Assembly (NCBI GenBank): GCA_016200325.1
Contig: JACQEZ010000019.1
Span: 406,540-470,539 of the forward strand
DNA from: Candidatus Manganitrophaceae bacterium
GTDB taxonomy: Bacteria; Nitrospirota; Nitrospiria; SBBL01; Manganitrophaceae
Direction: 5' to 3'
Length of the DNA stretch: 64,000 bases
Positions 43,976-53,147 of the stretch are shown here, piece after piece. The translations under genes and the position numbers were made by a program. The notes below the pieces were generated by a model. That model had not been told where the DNA came from, searched no databases, and saw nothing but the letters and a program-made list of their open reading frames with translations. Position 1 is the stretch's first letter, and the number at the start of each line of letters is the position of its first letter.

Positions 43976-45021
43976 CGTTTCCTCCCCGAGGGTGGGGTTC
44001 CCGGACCGCCGGGAGAGGGGGGGACAAATCCAATCACCCTTTTCTCGGCCTCTTTCCGCCGGGCGAGGCCGGCCAGGAAGTGGAGGACCAGCGCGGCCGT
44101 CAGGCGCGCCGTCCGCCCCTCCTGATCAAAGACCGGGTTCATCTCCATCAGGTCAAAATAGGCGACCTTTGGATCGACTCCGGCAAGGTATGCGGCGAGC
44201 GAGACCTCTTCCGGGGTGAAACCATCGGGAGAGGGGGCGGAGACCCCCGGCGCGAACGCTTGGGCGACCGAATCAAGGTCGATCGAGCAAAAGACTTTCT
44301 CCGTGCCGTGCCCGGCGATCTGCAGCGCCTTCTCCACCACCTCGCCAATCCCCTTTTGACGCGTCTCCGAAAGGGAGAAGATCCTCGCTTTTTTGGCGAG
44401 AAGGTATTCGAAATGCCCCTTCGCATTGACGAGGCCGTTGCCGCCGACCTCAACAAAATGATCTCCGGAGAGATTCGGGAGCTTCTCAAGGATGTTGCGA
44501 AAGGGGGTCCCACTCGTCGGAACACCGTTGAGCGGCTCTCGGACGTCAAAGTGCGCGTCGAGGGTCAATCCGCCAACCGGTCCCGGCGTCCGCTGTGCGA
44601 GCGCCCGCACCCCGCCGAAGGTGAGATCATGCCCGCCGCCGAGGAGGATCGGGAGGGCGCCGAGGTCGAGGATCGCCTCCACCGCCTTGGTCAGGCGATG
44701 GTGCGTCTGCTCGATCGATTTTTCATCGGGAATCAGATCTCCGAAGTCGGCCAACGAAAGGGTGGTGAGATCGGCCTGCCGTTCGAAGTTGTAGGCGGTG
44801 CCGTATCGCTTCAGCTGAAGCCGGATCGCCGAGGGGGCTTCCGCCGCCCCGCCGCGGCCTCCGCCGTGCACCACGCCGGCATCGGAAGGAACGCCCAACA
44901 GCCCCGCCCGGATCGGCTGTCCCGCATACGGCGGGAAGAGATGCCGAACCCGTATATCGGTCGTGCCGAGCGGATCGTCATAGATCTGGATCTTGGCCGG
45001 TTGCAGATGGGGGATCTTCAT
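43972..45021 (-). CDS. hutG: Formimidoylglutamase (arginase family)
   Basis: The 349-residue protein has the arginase-fold Mn motifs [18 protein letters not shown] and SIDLDSV. In this hut cluster the likely reaction is N-formimino-glutamate to glutamate plus formamide. The family also includes agmatinases and guanidinobutyrases, so the assignment rests on hutU overlap. The C-terminal tail is Pro/Gly-rich. Confidence 0.88.
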   Translation of the reverse strand: MKIPHLQPAKIQIYDDPLGTTDIRVRHLFPPYAGQPIRAGLLGVPSDAGVVHGGGRGGAAEAPSAIRLQLKRYGTAYNFERQADLTTLSLADFGDLIPDEKSIEQTHHRLTKAVEAILDLGALPILLGGGHDLTFGGVRALAQRTPGPVGGLTLDAHFDVREPLNGVPTSGTPFRNILEKLPNLSGDHFVEVGGNGLVNAKGHFEYLLAKKARIFSLSETRQKGIGEVVEKALQIAGHGTEKVFCSIDLDSVAQAFAPGVSAPSPDGFTPEEVSLAAYLAGVDPKVAYFDLMEMNPVFDQEGRTARLTAALVLHFLAGLARRKEAEKRVIGFVPPSPGGPGTPPSGRKR

Positions 45022-45165
45022 TGGTTCTTATTATTGCAAATTGACCTGGGGATGGCAAGAAGCGGCGGCGTGCCATGGGGTTTCAAATGAGTCACGGCCC
45101 AAGACGCCAGGACCGCCGGAGGGACATTTAGATTTAGATCGATCAGATCTGTTGAATGAAGAAGG

Positions 45166-45837
45166 TTAGACGGAGGGAAAGGTTTCGGTCTCTTCTTTTT
45201 CTTCAGGCGCGAGGCCGAGAAATTCTTGGTAGTGTTTTAACACCTTCTCCGCATATTTCGTCGGAATCTCCTCCCCCGATTCGACCCACCGGACCACATG
45301 GGTCGGCCCATAGTTGTAGGCGGTGAGGGCCAGGGTGAGATCCCCGAATTTGGCATTGAGGGTCGAGAGGTAATGAATCCCCAGCTTGATGTTGGTGAAG
45401 GGATCAAAAAGCGGCGCCTCCCCTTTCCAGTCGACCTTGCTCACCTCCGCGACCTCTTTTGCCGTTGTCGGGATCATCTGCATTAACCCGATCGCCCCTT
45501 TCGGCGAGGTCGACCAATTATAGAAGGAGCTCTCCGTGGAGATGAGGGCAATGATCAATTCGGGATCAAATTGATGGCGCTGGCTCTCGGCCACGATGAA
45601 AATGGCCAGCCGTTGCTCCTCCTCGGCCTGCAGCCCCGTATGAAAGCGCGACAAGATCTTTCGCACCTTCTGTTCACGTGCCGTCTGAAGCGCCTGACGT
45701 GCAAACGTGGCCTCGGAGAAACCGAAAGAGAGAGAGGCGATCGGCGAAAATTCCGCCGACAGAGGGTGGAGGAGAAAGAAACCCATCGAGAGGGTAAAGA
45801 AGCAGGGCTTGATATATTTTTTAGCTCTTTGAATCAT
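45166..45837 (-). CDS. Lytic transglycosylase (SLT domain)
   Basis: The 223-residue product has an N-terminal signal sequence (about residues 10-29) and a family 1 SLT domain. The catalytic Glu is in ISTESSFYNW, followed by GAIGLMQMIPTTA and the LTAYNYGPTHV block. It cleaves peptidoglycan glycan strands in the periplasm. No Shine-Dalgarno motif precedes the ATG and a candidate promoter ends only about nine bases upstream (45846-45874), so the mRNA may be nearly leaderless. Confidence 0.9.
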   Translation of the reverse strand: MIQRAKKYIKPCFFTLSMGFFLLHPLSAEFSPIASLSFGFSEATFARQALQTAREQKVRKILSRFHTGLQAEEEQRLAIFIVAESQRHQFDPELIIALISTESSFYNWSTSPKGAIGLMQMIPTTAKEVAEVSKVDWKGEAPLFDPFTNIKLGIHYLSTLNAKFGDLTLALTAYNYGPTHVVRWVESGEEIPTKYAEKVLKHYQEFLGLAPEEKEETETFPSV

Positions 45838-45845
45838 GTCGGGTC

Positions 45846-45874
45846 ACTTTACTAAAAAAGACCGGCGGCGTCAA
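45846..45874 (-). promoter_or_regulatory. Candidate promoter of the lytic transglycosylase gene
   Basis: On the minus strand TTGACG (45874-45869) and TAAAGT (45851-45846) are 17 bases apart. Further upstream an inverted repeat AATTGAC / GTCAATT (45892-45898, 45916-45922) could be an operator. Confidence 0.45.
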
Positions 45875-45967
45875 CCCCCCTCGAAAGAGGGAATTGACAA
45901 TACCTATGTGGAATAGTCAATTATGGAATAGAAAGGCCTTGTGATAAGGAAGAAACGCCGGGATGTG

Positions 45968-48400
45968 CTACGCGTCCCGTAAGGTCGCAATGGTCACCGC
46001 ATCCCCCCCTTCGGCCGACTCTCCCGGTCGAAAGTGGCCGATGTAGGGAGAGACGGAAAGAGATTCCCGGATCGCCTTCTTGAGCCGACCGCTTCCATGC
46101 CCGTGGACCAGGCGGACTTCCCGTTCGCCCGACAGCATCGCTTGGTCGAGAAACCGCTCCAGAAGGACCAGCGCCTCTTCGACCCGCTGTCCGATCAGAT
46201 CGAGGGCGAGGCCGGTCGGGCCGGAGTCGGTTTGGCGGAAAGAGGGTGAAGCAGGGGATGCCTCGCGCGTCTCTTCCGCCCCTTGAAGCGCTTCGGGAGA
46301 GACCCACAGGATTTGCTGCTCCACCTGGACCCGAACCCGCTTCGATTCGCCGGGCGGGTCGAGCAAGATGCCTCTCTTTCCGAGCGAGAGGATCTCCACC
46401 GGCCGGCCGACTTGCAGCGGCGGGGAGGCCGCCGGAGCGGCCGGTGCGATCTTCTCTCCGATTTTCCCCGCAATCGCTTCGAGGGCCCCCTTCCCTTTTT
46501 GAATCGACGCGGCCTCTTTTTTCCCTCGCAATGACGCCATCAACACCGCGATCTCCGACCGCGCCTCGGCCACCGCCTCCGAGACCCGCTGGCGGACCCG
46601 CTTCTGAATTTCTTTCTCGCTCAGCATCCAGCGCGCCGCCCCCTCTTTCTGTGCGGTCGCCGCCGCTTCGGCCTCTTCCCGCAGCCGCTGCCATTTTTGC
46701 CGCTCTTCTTCCACCGTCCGCCGCTCCCGCTCCAGTTCGGCGAGCATCCGCTCCATCGCCTCTTCCTCCGGTTTGAGGCGAGCCCGTGCCTTTTCAAGCA
46801 GCGCCGCCGGAAGACCGAGTCGGGATGCGATTTCCAAAGCGGCGCTTCTCCCCGGCATCCCGAGAATCAATCGATAGGTCGGTGCCAGCCGCGTCAGGTC
46901 AAACGCCAGGCTCCCGTTTAAAAACCGGGGATCGCTCTGCGCCAGCCCCTTGAGGGAAGGATAATGGGTGGTCGTCACGATCCGCATCCCCCGGTCGACC
47001 AGGGCGACCAGCACGGCGGCTGCCAGCGCCGCCCCTTCAGCCGGATCGGTCGACGTGACCATCTCATCGAGCAGCACCAGCGATCCGCGCGGGGCGGACT
47101 CGAAAATCGTGACGATTTTTTGAAGATGGGCCGAGAAGCTGGAGAGATCGCGCGAGAGGTCTTGGTCATCTCCAATGTCGGCTATCACCGACGGGAAGAG
47201 GGGCATCTCCGATCCCTCCCGGCAGGGGATCGGAAGACCGGCGCGAACCATCAGAGCCAACAGGCCGATCGTCTTCAGCAGCACCGTCTTGCCGCCGGTA
47301 TTCGGGCCGGAGAGAATCAAGGCCCGCTTTTCCTCCTCGATGACAATGTCATTGGGAATCACCCCCCCTTTCCGCAAAAGAAGGAGGGGATGACGGGCCT
47401 CCCAAAGGCGGATCGGCCCCGCTTCATCATGAACCTGCGGGAACGTCGCACAGATCTTCTCCGTCAGGCGGGCCGCGGCGCGGAGGAGGTCTATTTCTAT
47501 AAACGCCAGCAGGGTCCGCTGCAGCCGCTCCGCCTCTCGCCCGACCTCCTCGCTGAGCGATCGTAAAATCCGCTCCACCTCCCGCGCCACCGCCAGCTGG
47601 GCGACGCGGAGCCGGTTGTTCGGCCCGACCAACTCCCTCGGCTCGACAAAGGCGGTGGCGCCGCTCGCCGAGAGATCATGAACGACCCCGCCCTCTTTGT
47701 TCTGATGAGCCACCTTGAAGGGGAGGACATACCGGCCGTCCCGCTCCGTGTAGTACGGCTCCTGAAGCAGCGTTTCGTACCGCGCGGAGCGCAGCATCCG
47801 ATCGAGCTGGTCGGTGAGCGCCTCGCGCGCCTGGTTGGCCTCCGCGGTGAGCGCCCGCAGCGCCGGGGTCGCCCCCTCCTGAATTCTCCCCTCCGGATCG
47901 ATCGCCGACGCGATCTTGCCTCGCAACCCTTCCAGGGGCTCTAACAAAATCGCCTGCCGAAAGAGACCGGGCGCCTCTTCCTTTTTTTGATTCAAAACCG
48001 AGCGGACCGTCTGGGCCTGGTCGAGGAGATCGTGAATGCTCCGCAGCTCCGTCCCCTCCAGCACCGCCCCTTTGATTGCGCGGGTCAGCGCCGGACGGGG
48101 ATCGGCAAACGCTTCCAAGGGGATGTTCCCCCCCCCTTTCAGGAGCAGAACCGCTTCCCAGACGGTCGCCAACCGCTCCCGGACCGCGTCCGGCCGGTCG
48201 AGAAACGGAAGGGCGCGACAGCGCTCCACGGTCATCGAGAAGACCGTTTGACGGCAGAGCGCATCGATCAATTCCGGCCAGCCGAGCGAGTTTAAACTCT
48301 GTTCATAAAGACGGCCCGATTCCCCCGATTCCCCCGATTCCCCCGATTCCCCCGATTCCCCCGATTCCCCCGATTCCATTGTCCCATTGCCTTCTTCCAT
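45968..48400 (-). CDS. mutS2: MutS2 (endonuclease/ribosome-collision factor)
   Basis: The 810-residue protein has the MutS core without the mismatch-binding domain. It shows Walker A SGPNTGGKTVLLKT, Walker B SLVLLDEMVTSTDPAEG, a long coiled-coil region (about 520-620) and a C-terminal Smr domain with the LDLIGQR opening and HGHGSG motif. MutS2 was long linked to recombination; in Bacillus subtilis it splits collided ribosomes. The ATG at 48400 has GGAG five bases ahead; the frame runs to 48520. Residues 8-29 are a (GES)n tract encoded by a 9-bp repeat, an unusual N-terminal insertion. Confidence 0.92.
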   Translation of the reverse strand: MEEGNGTMESGESGESGESGESGESGESGRLYEQSLNSLGWPELIDALCRQTVFSMTVERCRALPFLDRPDAVRERLATVWEAVLLLKGGGNIPLEAFADPRPALTRAIKGAVLEGTELRSIHDLLDQAQTVRSVLNQKKEEAPGLFRQAILLEPLEGLRGKIASAIDPEGRIQEGATPALRALTAEANQAREALTDQLDRMLRSARYETLLQEPYYTERDGRYVLPFKVAHQNKEGGVVHDLSASGATAFVEPRELVGPNNRLRVAQLAVAREVERILRSLSEEVGREAERLQRTLLAFIEIDLLRAAARLTEKICATFPQVHDEAGPIRLWEARHPLLLLRKGGVIPNDIVIEEEKRALILSGPNTGGKTVLLKTIGLLALMVRAGLPIPCREGSEMPLFPSVIADIGDDQDLSRDLSSFSAHLQKIVTIFESAPRGSLVLLDEMVTSTDPAEGAALAAAVLVALVDRGMRIVTTTHYPSLKGLAQSDPRFLNGSLAFDLTRLAPTYRLILGMPGRSAALEIASRLGLPAALLEKARARLKPEEEAMERMLAELERERRTVEEERQKWQRLREEAEAAATAQKEGAARWMLSEKEIQKRVRQRVSEAVAEARSEIAVLMASLRGKKEAASIQKGKGALEAIAGKIGEKIAPAAPAASPPLQVGRPVEILSLGKRGILLDPPGESKRVRVQVEQQILWVSPEALQGAEETREASPASPSFRQTDSGPTGLALDLIGQRVEEALVLLERFLDQAMLSGEREVRLVHGHGSGRLKKAIRESLSVSPYIGHFRPGESAEGGDAVTIATLRDA
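48315..48377. repeat. 9-bp microsatellite in the mutS2 5' end
   Basis: Seven near-perfect copies of the unit CCCCGATTC (plus strand) encode Gly-Glu-Ser repeats of MutS2. Copy-number change by slippage stays in frame. Confidence 0.9.
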
Positions 48401-48583
48401 GATTCTCCAAAGAGGGCGCGCGCTCGACCGAACCCTCTGATGTTGAATTCTGCCGAGCGGTGACGGCCGTTGCGAAAAAAAGAGCGACCCGGTACAATCA
48501 GGCCTCCGAAATCGCTCCATCGTTTTGTGGCCGTTTTGTCGGTGGAGCTAAATTATCACAAGGGTTGGAAGGGGGTCAAACCG

Positions 48584-50035
48584 GTGTCGCTCGGCGCCCA
48601 GCAGATTGCGCAGGTTCTCGGGGAGATTGGACCCGCTTTAAAGGGGGGGGTCCTTCACAAGATCGATCAGCCCCAGCCGTGGAGTCTTGTCTTTGAGATC
48701 CACCGGGGGAGAGAGCGCTTTCATCTTTTTCTCTCCGGCCACCCCCGCTTCTCCCGCATTCACCTCTCGACGAAAACACACCCCACCCCCTCCTCCCCCC
48801 CCCGTTTCTGCCAGCTCCTCCGTGCGCGGCTTCGCTGGAAGCGGATCGTCTCGCTCGATCAGATGGGAGAAGACCGGATCGTCCAGATGACCTGCGCCTG
48901 GAACGACGAGACAGCGGCGCCCGCGACCGAGCCGGGAAGTGTCTCACTGATCGCCGAGTTGATGGGGCCGGCATCGAATTTTTTGTTGATCGACCCCGAT
49001 GGAATCGTCCTCGGCACCCTCTCTCCCCCCTCTTCCGGACGCGCCTTGCAGGTCGGCGCGCCTTACCGGCCGCCGCCGCGTCCGACCGGAGGCGCGTTCA
49101 AAGAGAGCGCCATTCCGCTGCGCGAGGCGGGGCCGTTTTCTTTTAATCATGCGGTGGAGGCCGCTCTCTTACCGCTGGAAGAGGCGACATCGGCGGAAGA
49201 GGAGAAGCGACGGCTCCTCGCCGTGATCGACGCCGACATTCGGCGGGGGGAGAAGCGGCTCCGACAGCTCTCCACCGGAATGCAGGAGGCTGAGAGAGCG
49301 GACCAATATCGCCATGAAGGGGAGCTGCTGAAGGGACACCTTCACGAGGTCCAGATCGGGATGACGGAGATCACCCTTTTCGATCCGGCTCGGCCGGAAG
49401 CGGGGCGCACCCTTCCCCTCGATCCCGCCCTCTCCCCGTCGGAGAACCTCGCCCGGATCTTCAAGCGATACAAAAAAGCGCAGGCGGCCCAGGCCAACCT
49501 TCGAATTCAGATCGAAAAAACGACGCATGCATTGGAAGCCTTGGAGCGCAACCGCCGGATCCTACTGGAGGGGGGAACCGTCGCCCTTGAAAGAGGAGAC
49601 GGCCGCCGATCGCCCCCGGAAAGAAAAAAGAAGCAAGAGAGTGGACCGCCGCAGTTTTTATCGGCCGACGGATGGACCTTGGTCGTCGGAAGAAACGCCC
49701 GGGAGAACGAAGAGATCACCTTCCGAATCGCCCGCGGGAACGACCTCTGGTTTCATGCGCGGGGGGTGCCGGGCTCACACCTGGTCGTCCGGATGGAGCG
49801 GGGAAAAGAGATTCCCTATCAAACGCTGCTCGATGCCGCCACGCTGGCGCTCCACTTCAGCGACGCCAGGAAAGCAGGAAAGGGGGATGTCGTCTACACG
49901 CACCGGAAATATTTACAAAGGCCGCGGGGAGGGAAAACGGGCGCAGTGGTATTGTCTCAGGAGAAGAATATCTATATCGAAATCGAATCGGGGCGACTGG
50001 AACGGCTCTTTAAGGAGAAATTATCCCCCCTCTAA
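48584..50035 (+). CDS. rqcH: NFACT-family protein, RqcH-like
   Basis: The 483-residue protein has an NFACT-N-like domain (QQIAQVLGEIGPALKGGVLHKI, then ELMGPASNFLLIDPDG), a central coiled coil (about residues 200-330) and the C-terminal NFACT-R/DUF814 domain (GRNARENEEITFRIARGNDLWFHARGVPGSHLVVRM). In Bacillus RqcH binds split 60S-type (50S) subunits and adds Ala tails to stalled chains. It is shorter than typical RqcH (about 570). The GTG at 48584 with GGAAGGGGG upstream matches the family start; the frame extends to 48470. It is divergent from mutS2 with a 183-base gap. Confidence 0.86.
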   Translation: MSLGAQQIAQVLGEIGPALKGGVLHKIDQPQPWSLVFEIHRGRERFHLFLSGHPRFSRIHLSTKTHPTPSSPPRFCQLLRARLRWKRIVSLDQMGEDRIVQMTCAWNDETAAPATEPGSVSLIAELMGPASNFLLIDPDGIVLGTLSPPSSGRALQVGAPYRPPPRPTGGAFKESAIPLREAGPFSFNHAVEAALLPLEEATSAEEEKRRLLAVIDADIRRGEKRLRQLSTGMQEAERADQYRHEGELLKGHLHEVQIGMTEITLFDPARPEAGRTLPLDPALSPSENLARIFKRYKKAQAAQANLRIQIEKTTHALEALERNRRILLEGGTVALERGDGRRSPPERKKKQESGPPQFLSADGWTLVVGRNARENEEITFRIARGNDLWFHARGVPGSHLVVRMERGKEIPYQTLLDAATLALHFSDARKAGKGDVVYTHRKYLQRPRGGKTGAVVLSQEKNIYIEIESGRLERLFKEKLSPL

Positions 50036-50422
50036 TTTGGCATAGAGGCGTTTGTGATCGAAAAGCTGTTCCTTCACCCGGAGGACAATCTCATCCGGAT
50101 TGATCGGCTTGACGATATAGTCTCTCGCCCCCAGTTCGATCGCCCTCGCCCGGGAGGCCGGATCGACTTTGGCCGAAATGATCACCACCGGGATTGGGTT
50201 AAACCGGGGATCGGCCCGCAGCGCTTCCATGACGCCGAATCCGTCGAGCTTCGGCATCATGATATCGAGGAGAATCAGCGCCGGAATTTCTTCACGCACC
50301 TTCTGAAGCGCCTCCATGCCGTCCCGCGCGGTCATTGTATCGTATCCCTCCTGCGACAAGATCGCAGTCAGGATCAGAATGGTATCCGCATTATCGTCTA
50401 CAATTAGAATCTTCTTCGACAA
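50021..50422 (-). CDS. Single-domain response regulator
   Basis: The 133-residue CheY-like receiver has the acidic pair in ILIVDDN, phospho-acceptor Asp53 in LILLDIMMPK, Ser in VVIISAK and the conserved Lys in YIVKPI. There is no output domain and no kinase nearby. The start is a TTG with GGAGG eight bases upstream. Its 3' end overlaps the convergent rqcH end by 15 bases. Confidence 0.9.
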   Translation of the reverse strand: MSKKILIVDDNADTILILTAILSQEGYDTMTARDGMEALQKVREEIPALILLDIMMPKLDGFGVMEALRADPRFNPIPVVIISAKVDPASRARAIELGARDYIVKPINPDEIVLRVKEQLFDHKRLYAKLEGG

Positions 50423-50802
50423 CGCACCGATCCTCCATACTTGGCATACTTGACTGATTTATTCAGCGCTCCGCGGAGTGCGGCCCCATCCTCCGAGGGC
50501 TCGATTTCTAAGAATTAACTCCCAAATGATAGAAATAATTGAGTGAGGCGCGGAACCGTTGATTCAATTCTAAATAAATGCATTTACCCATTGCAAGGAC
50601 TATATAAGCCAGTAGATCTCTGTAGAGAACCCTGATTATTCGGCGCAACATTTCGATTAAAACGGGGAAAATCCCGGAAAAATCCCAAGAAGACTTGAAA
50701 AATATTTTCAAACGACTAAGATAACCCGGACGACGCAACCGCAGTCCGATCCGGCCGACTGGACCTCATGATGCGAACGACTAAACGAAGGAGACCCGAT
50801 TG
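50423..50802. other. Gene-free AT-rich spacer
   Basis: No credible gene is visible. It should contain promoters for the response regulator and for the small gene at 50803. A short palindromic stretch, CGCTCCGCGGAGTGCG, lies at 50467-50482. Confidence 0.4.
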
Positions 50803-51066
50803 ATGAATCTTAGATTTGAAAAGCTTCCCGGCCCGGTCTATCCCGCCTACCTTCATGTCGGCGATTACTCGATCGCCCTCGAGCCGGAGTTGGTCCAAGC
50901 GCTCAAGGAGAGTGTCCGCCTCGATCCGACGGCGTTCTTTGGAAACTTGATCGGAAAGATCGGGATGAACCGCTACCTCAAAGAGATGATCGAAGAGGCG
51001 ATTTCAAAGTCGGAAGATCCAACCCTATTGGCCAAACAGCTGCAGCAAGCGCTGGAGACGCTCTGA
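50803..51066 (+). CDS. Small conserved-looking hypothetical protein
   Basis: The 87-residue soluble protein starts FEKLPGPVYPAYLHVGDYSI and ends in a helical, charged tail. AAGGAGA lies at good distance before the ATG. It converges on the methylcitrate synthase gene with a 7-base gap. I do not recognise a family. Confidence 0.6.
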   Translation: MNLRFEKLPGPVYPAYLHVGDYSIALEPELVQALKESVRLDPTAFFGNLIGKIGMNRYLKEMIEEAISKSEDPTLLAKQLQQALETL

Positions 51067-51073
51067 GCGGAAA

Positions 51074-52222
51074 TTAAGATCTCGATGCAATCGGCAGGTA
51101 CGGCCGCTCCCCCGGTCCCGTATAGCGGCAGCGGGGTCGGATCAATCGATTATGATCGTGCTGCTCCATGACATGCGCCGACCAACCGGCGATCCGGCTG
51201 CAGACAAAAAGCGGGGTATCGAACTCGATCGGAAGGCCGAGCAGGTAATAGGCCGAGGCGGAATAGAAGTCGAGGTTCGGGTAAAGCCCCTTTTCCCGCC
51301 GTATTTTTTCCTCGATCCGGCTGGAGAGATCAAACCAGCTCCGATCGTTCTTCTGCTCCCCCAAGGTGCACGCATATTTTTTAATGATATCCGAGCGGGG
51401 GTCGCCGCTCTTTAAGACACGGTGCCCGAAACCCATGATCCGCTCTTTTCGAGCAAGCCGCTCGCCGATATATCGATCGGCCTGTTCGCTTCCCCCGATC
51501 TCCAAAAGCATCTTCATCACCGCTTCGTTGGCGCCGCCATGCAGCGGCCCCTTCAGCGATCCGATCGCCGAGGTAACTGCGGAATGAAGGTCGGAGAGGG
51601 AGGAGGCGGTCACCCGCGCTGCGAAGGTCGACGCATTGAATTCGTGCTCGGCATAAAGAATCAACGAGACCTCCATCACCTTCGCCGAAAACGGATCGGG
51701 CCGGCTGCCGGTGATCAGGTAGAGCAGGTTCGCCGCGTGAGAGAGTTCGGGATCGGGGGGGGGCGGCGCCTGCGGCGCACTCCGGAAGGCGGCCAACAGC
51801 GAGGGGATTTGGGCGATCAGCCGGATTGCTTTTCGGAGATTCGCCGGATGTTCATTTACGCTTCGATCCGGATCTTCGAGGCCGAGGAAGGAGACCGCCG
51901 TCCTCAGAAAGTCCATCGGATTGACATCGCGTGGAACGCTCTTGAGGAAGCGGCGGACCGTCCCGGGAAGGGGACGTGCAGCGGCCAGTTCTGTCGAGAA
52001 ATCGGAGAGCTCTTTTCGATTCGGCAGCTTTCCGATCAGCAACAGGTATGCGACCTCTTCAAAAGAGGCGCTCTCGGCGAGCGCTTCAATCCGATACCCG
52101 CGATAGAGCAGCCCGCCGGTCGTCTCCTCAACGTCACAGATCGCCGACTCGCCGGCCAACACCCCTTCCAGGCCGGGATGGATCGGCTCCGATCCGGCGG
52201 CCTCTTTATTAGGTTCGCTCAT
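51074..52222 (-). CDS. prpC: Citrate/2-methylcitrate synthase
   Basis: The 382-residue enzyme has the citrate-synthase catalytic His in GPLHGGANEAVM, the second His in IMGFGHRVLKSGDPR and the catalytic Asp in YPNLDFYSASAYYLLG. The short, type I-like form next to prpB and prpD points to 2-methylcitrate synthase (propionyl-CoA plus oxaloacetate), although many such enzymes also accept acetyl-CoA. The ATG at 52222 overlaps the end of prpB by 14 bases; the frame runs back to 52318. Confidence 0.9.
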   Translation of the reverse strand: MSEPNKEAAGSEPIHPGLEGVLAGESAICDVEETTGGLLYRGYRIEALAESASFEEVAYLLLIGKLPNRKELSDFSTELAAARPLPGTVRRFLKSVPRDVNPMDFLRTAVSFLGLEDPDRSVNEHPANLRKAIRLIAQIPSLLAAFRSAPQAPPPPDPELSHAANLLYLITGSRPDPFSAKVMEVSLILYAEHEFNASTFAARVTASSLSDLHSAVTSAIGSLKGPLHGGANEAVMKMLLEIGGSEQADRYIGERLARKERIMGFGHRVLKSGDPRSDIIKKYACTLGEQKNDRSWFDLSSRIEEKIRREKGLYPNLDFYSASAYYLLGLPIEFDTPLFVCSRIAGWSAHVMEQHDHNRLIRPRCRYTGPGERPYLPIASRS

Positions 52223-53147
52223 CCTTCCCCCATTTTCTCTTCCCCCGTTTTCCCTTCCGAGCTTCTGAAGCAAGCTCCGCGTCGAGCCGCTCGTAATCGT
52301 CATAGTGGATGACCTCATAGAGCGCGCGCCGGGTCTGCATCTGTCCGAGCAGCCCCCGAGAGGTTCCCTCTTTTTTCAGCGTGGTCAGCGTCTCCTCCAT
52401 CGCCTGGGCCGCCCTGCGAAAGAGGGTCATCGGGAAGAGGATCAACCGATACCCCATTTTCGACAGATCGTCCGCCGAGAGGAGCGGGCTTTTTCCAAAC
52501 TCGGTCATATTCGCCAAGAGCGGCGCGTCGAGCTTTTGGGCGAACGTGGCAAACTCCTCCGCCGACTCCAACGCTTCCGGAAAGATGACGTCGGCCCCGG
52601 CATCGACATAGCGGCAGGCCCGATCGAGGGCGTCTCGCAGGTTCGTCACGCCGCGGGCATCGGTCCGAGCGATGATGATAAAATCAGGATCGTGCCGCGC
52701 GCGGATCGCCGAGCGGATCTTCTGCACCATCTCTTTCGCCGGGATCAAGCGTTTTCCCGGCAGATGGCCGCAGCGCTTTGGAAATTGCTGGTCTTCGATC
52801 TGGATGCCGGCAACCCCCGCTTCTTCGAATGCCCCGACCGCCCGGACCAGATGGACCCCCTCGCCGAAGCCGGTGTCGGCATCGGCAATCGCCGGGATCT
52901 TCACCGCCCGGGTGATATAGGCCGCCTGCGTCGTCACCTCGCTCAACGAAAGAAGCCCGATGTCGGGAACCCCCGCCACCCCGTTGGCAAGGCCGGCGCC
53001 GCTGATATAGACCGCCTCGAACCCCGCCTGCTCGATCAGCTCGGCGGAGAAGGCGTTGAACGCCCCCGGCAGGATAATAGACCGCTTCTTGATCATTTGC
53101 CGGAGCCGCTTTCCCGGCGAGGCCGCGCCCCGCGCCGCGGAGGTCAT
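52209..53147 (-). CDS. prpB: 2-methylisocitrate lyase
   Basis: The 312-residue enzyme of the isocitrate-lyase/PEP-mutase superfamily has GAFNAFSAELIEQAGFEAVYISGAGLA, PAIADADTGFGE with metal Asp residues, and the active-site loop FPKRCGHLPGK. It splits 2-methylisocitrate to pyruvate and succinate. The ATG at 53147 overlaps the prpD stop. The C-terminal tail is unusually Lys/Arg/Gly-rich (RKGKRGKRKWGKDE), produced by a purine-rich repetitive stretch. Confidence 0.93.
   Translation of the reverse strand: MTSAARGAASPGKRLRQMIKKRSIILPGAFNAFSAELIEQAGFEAVYISGAGLANGVAGVPDIGLLSLSEVTTQAAYITRAVKIPAIADADTGFGEGVHLVRAVGAFEEAGVAGIQIEDQQFPKRCGHLPGKRLIPAKEMVQKIRSAIRARHDPDFIIIARTDARGVTNLRDALDRACRYVDAGADVIFPEALESAEEFATFAQKLDAPLLANMTEFGKSPLLSADDLSKMGYRLILFPMTLFRRAAQAMEETLTTLKKEGTSRGLLGQMQTRRALYEVIHYDDYERLDAELASEARKGKRGKRKWGKDERT

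Noticed and set aside
42356..45090. Long plus-strand frames opposite hutU and hutG
   Set aside because: High-GC antisense shadows, rich in Arg/Pro/Asp and lacking domains.
48315..48377. CRISPR-like array
   Set aside because: Units are 9 bp with no spacers and lie in frame inside mutS2.
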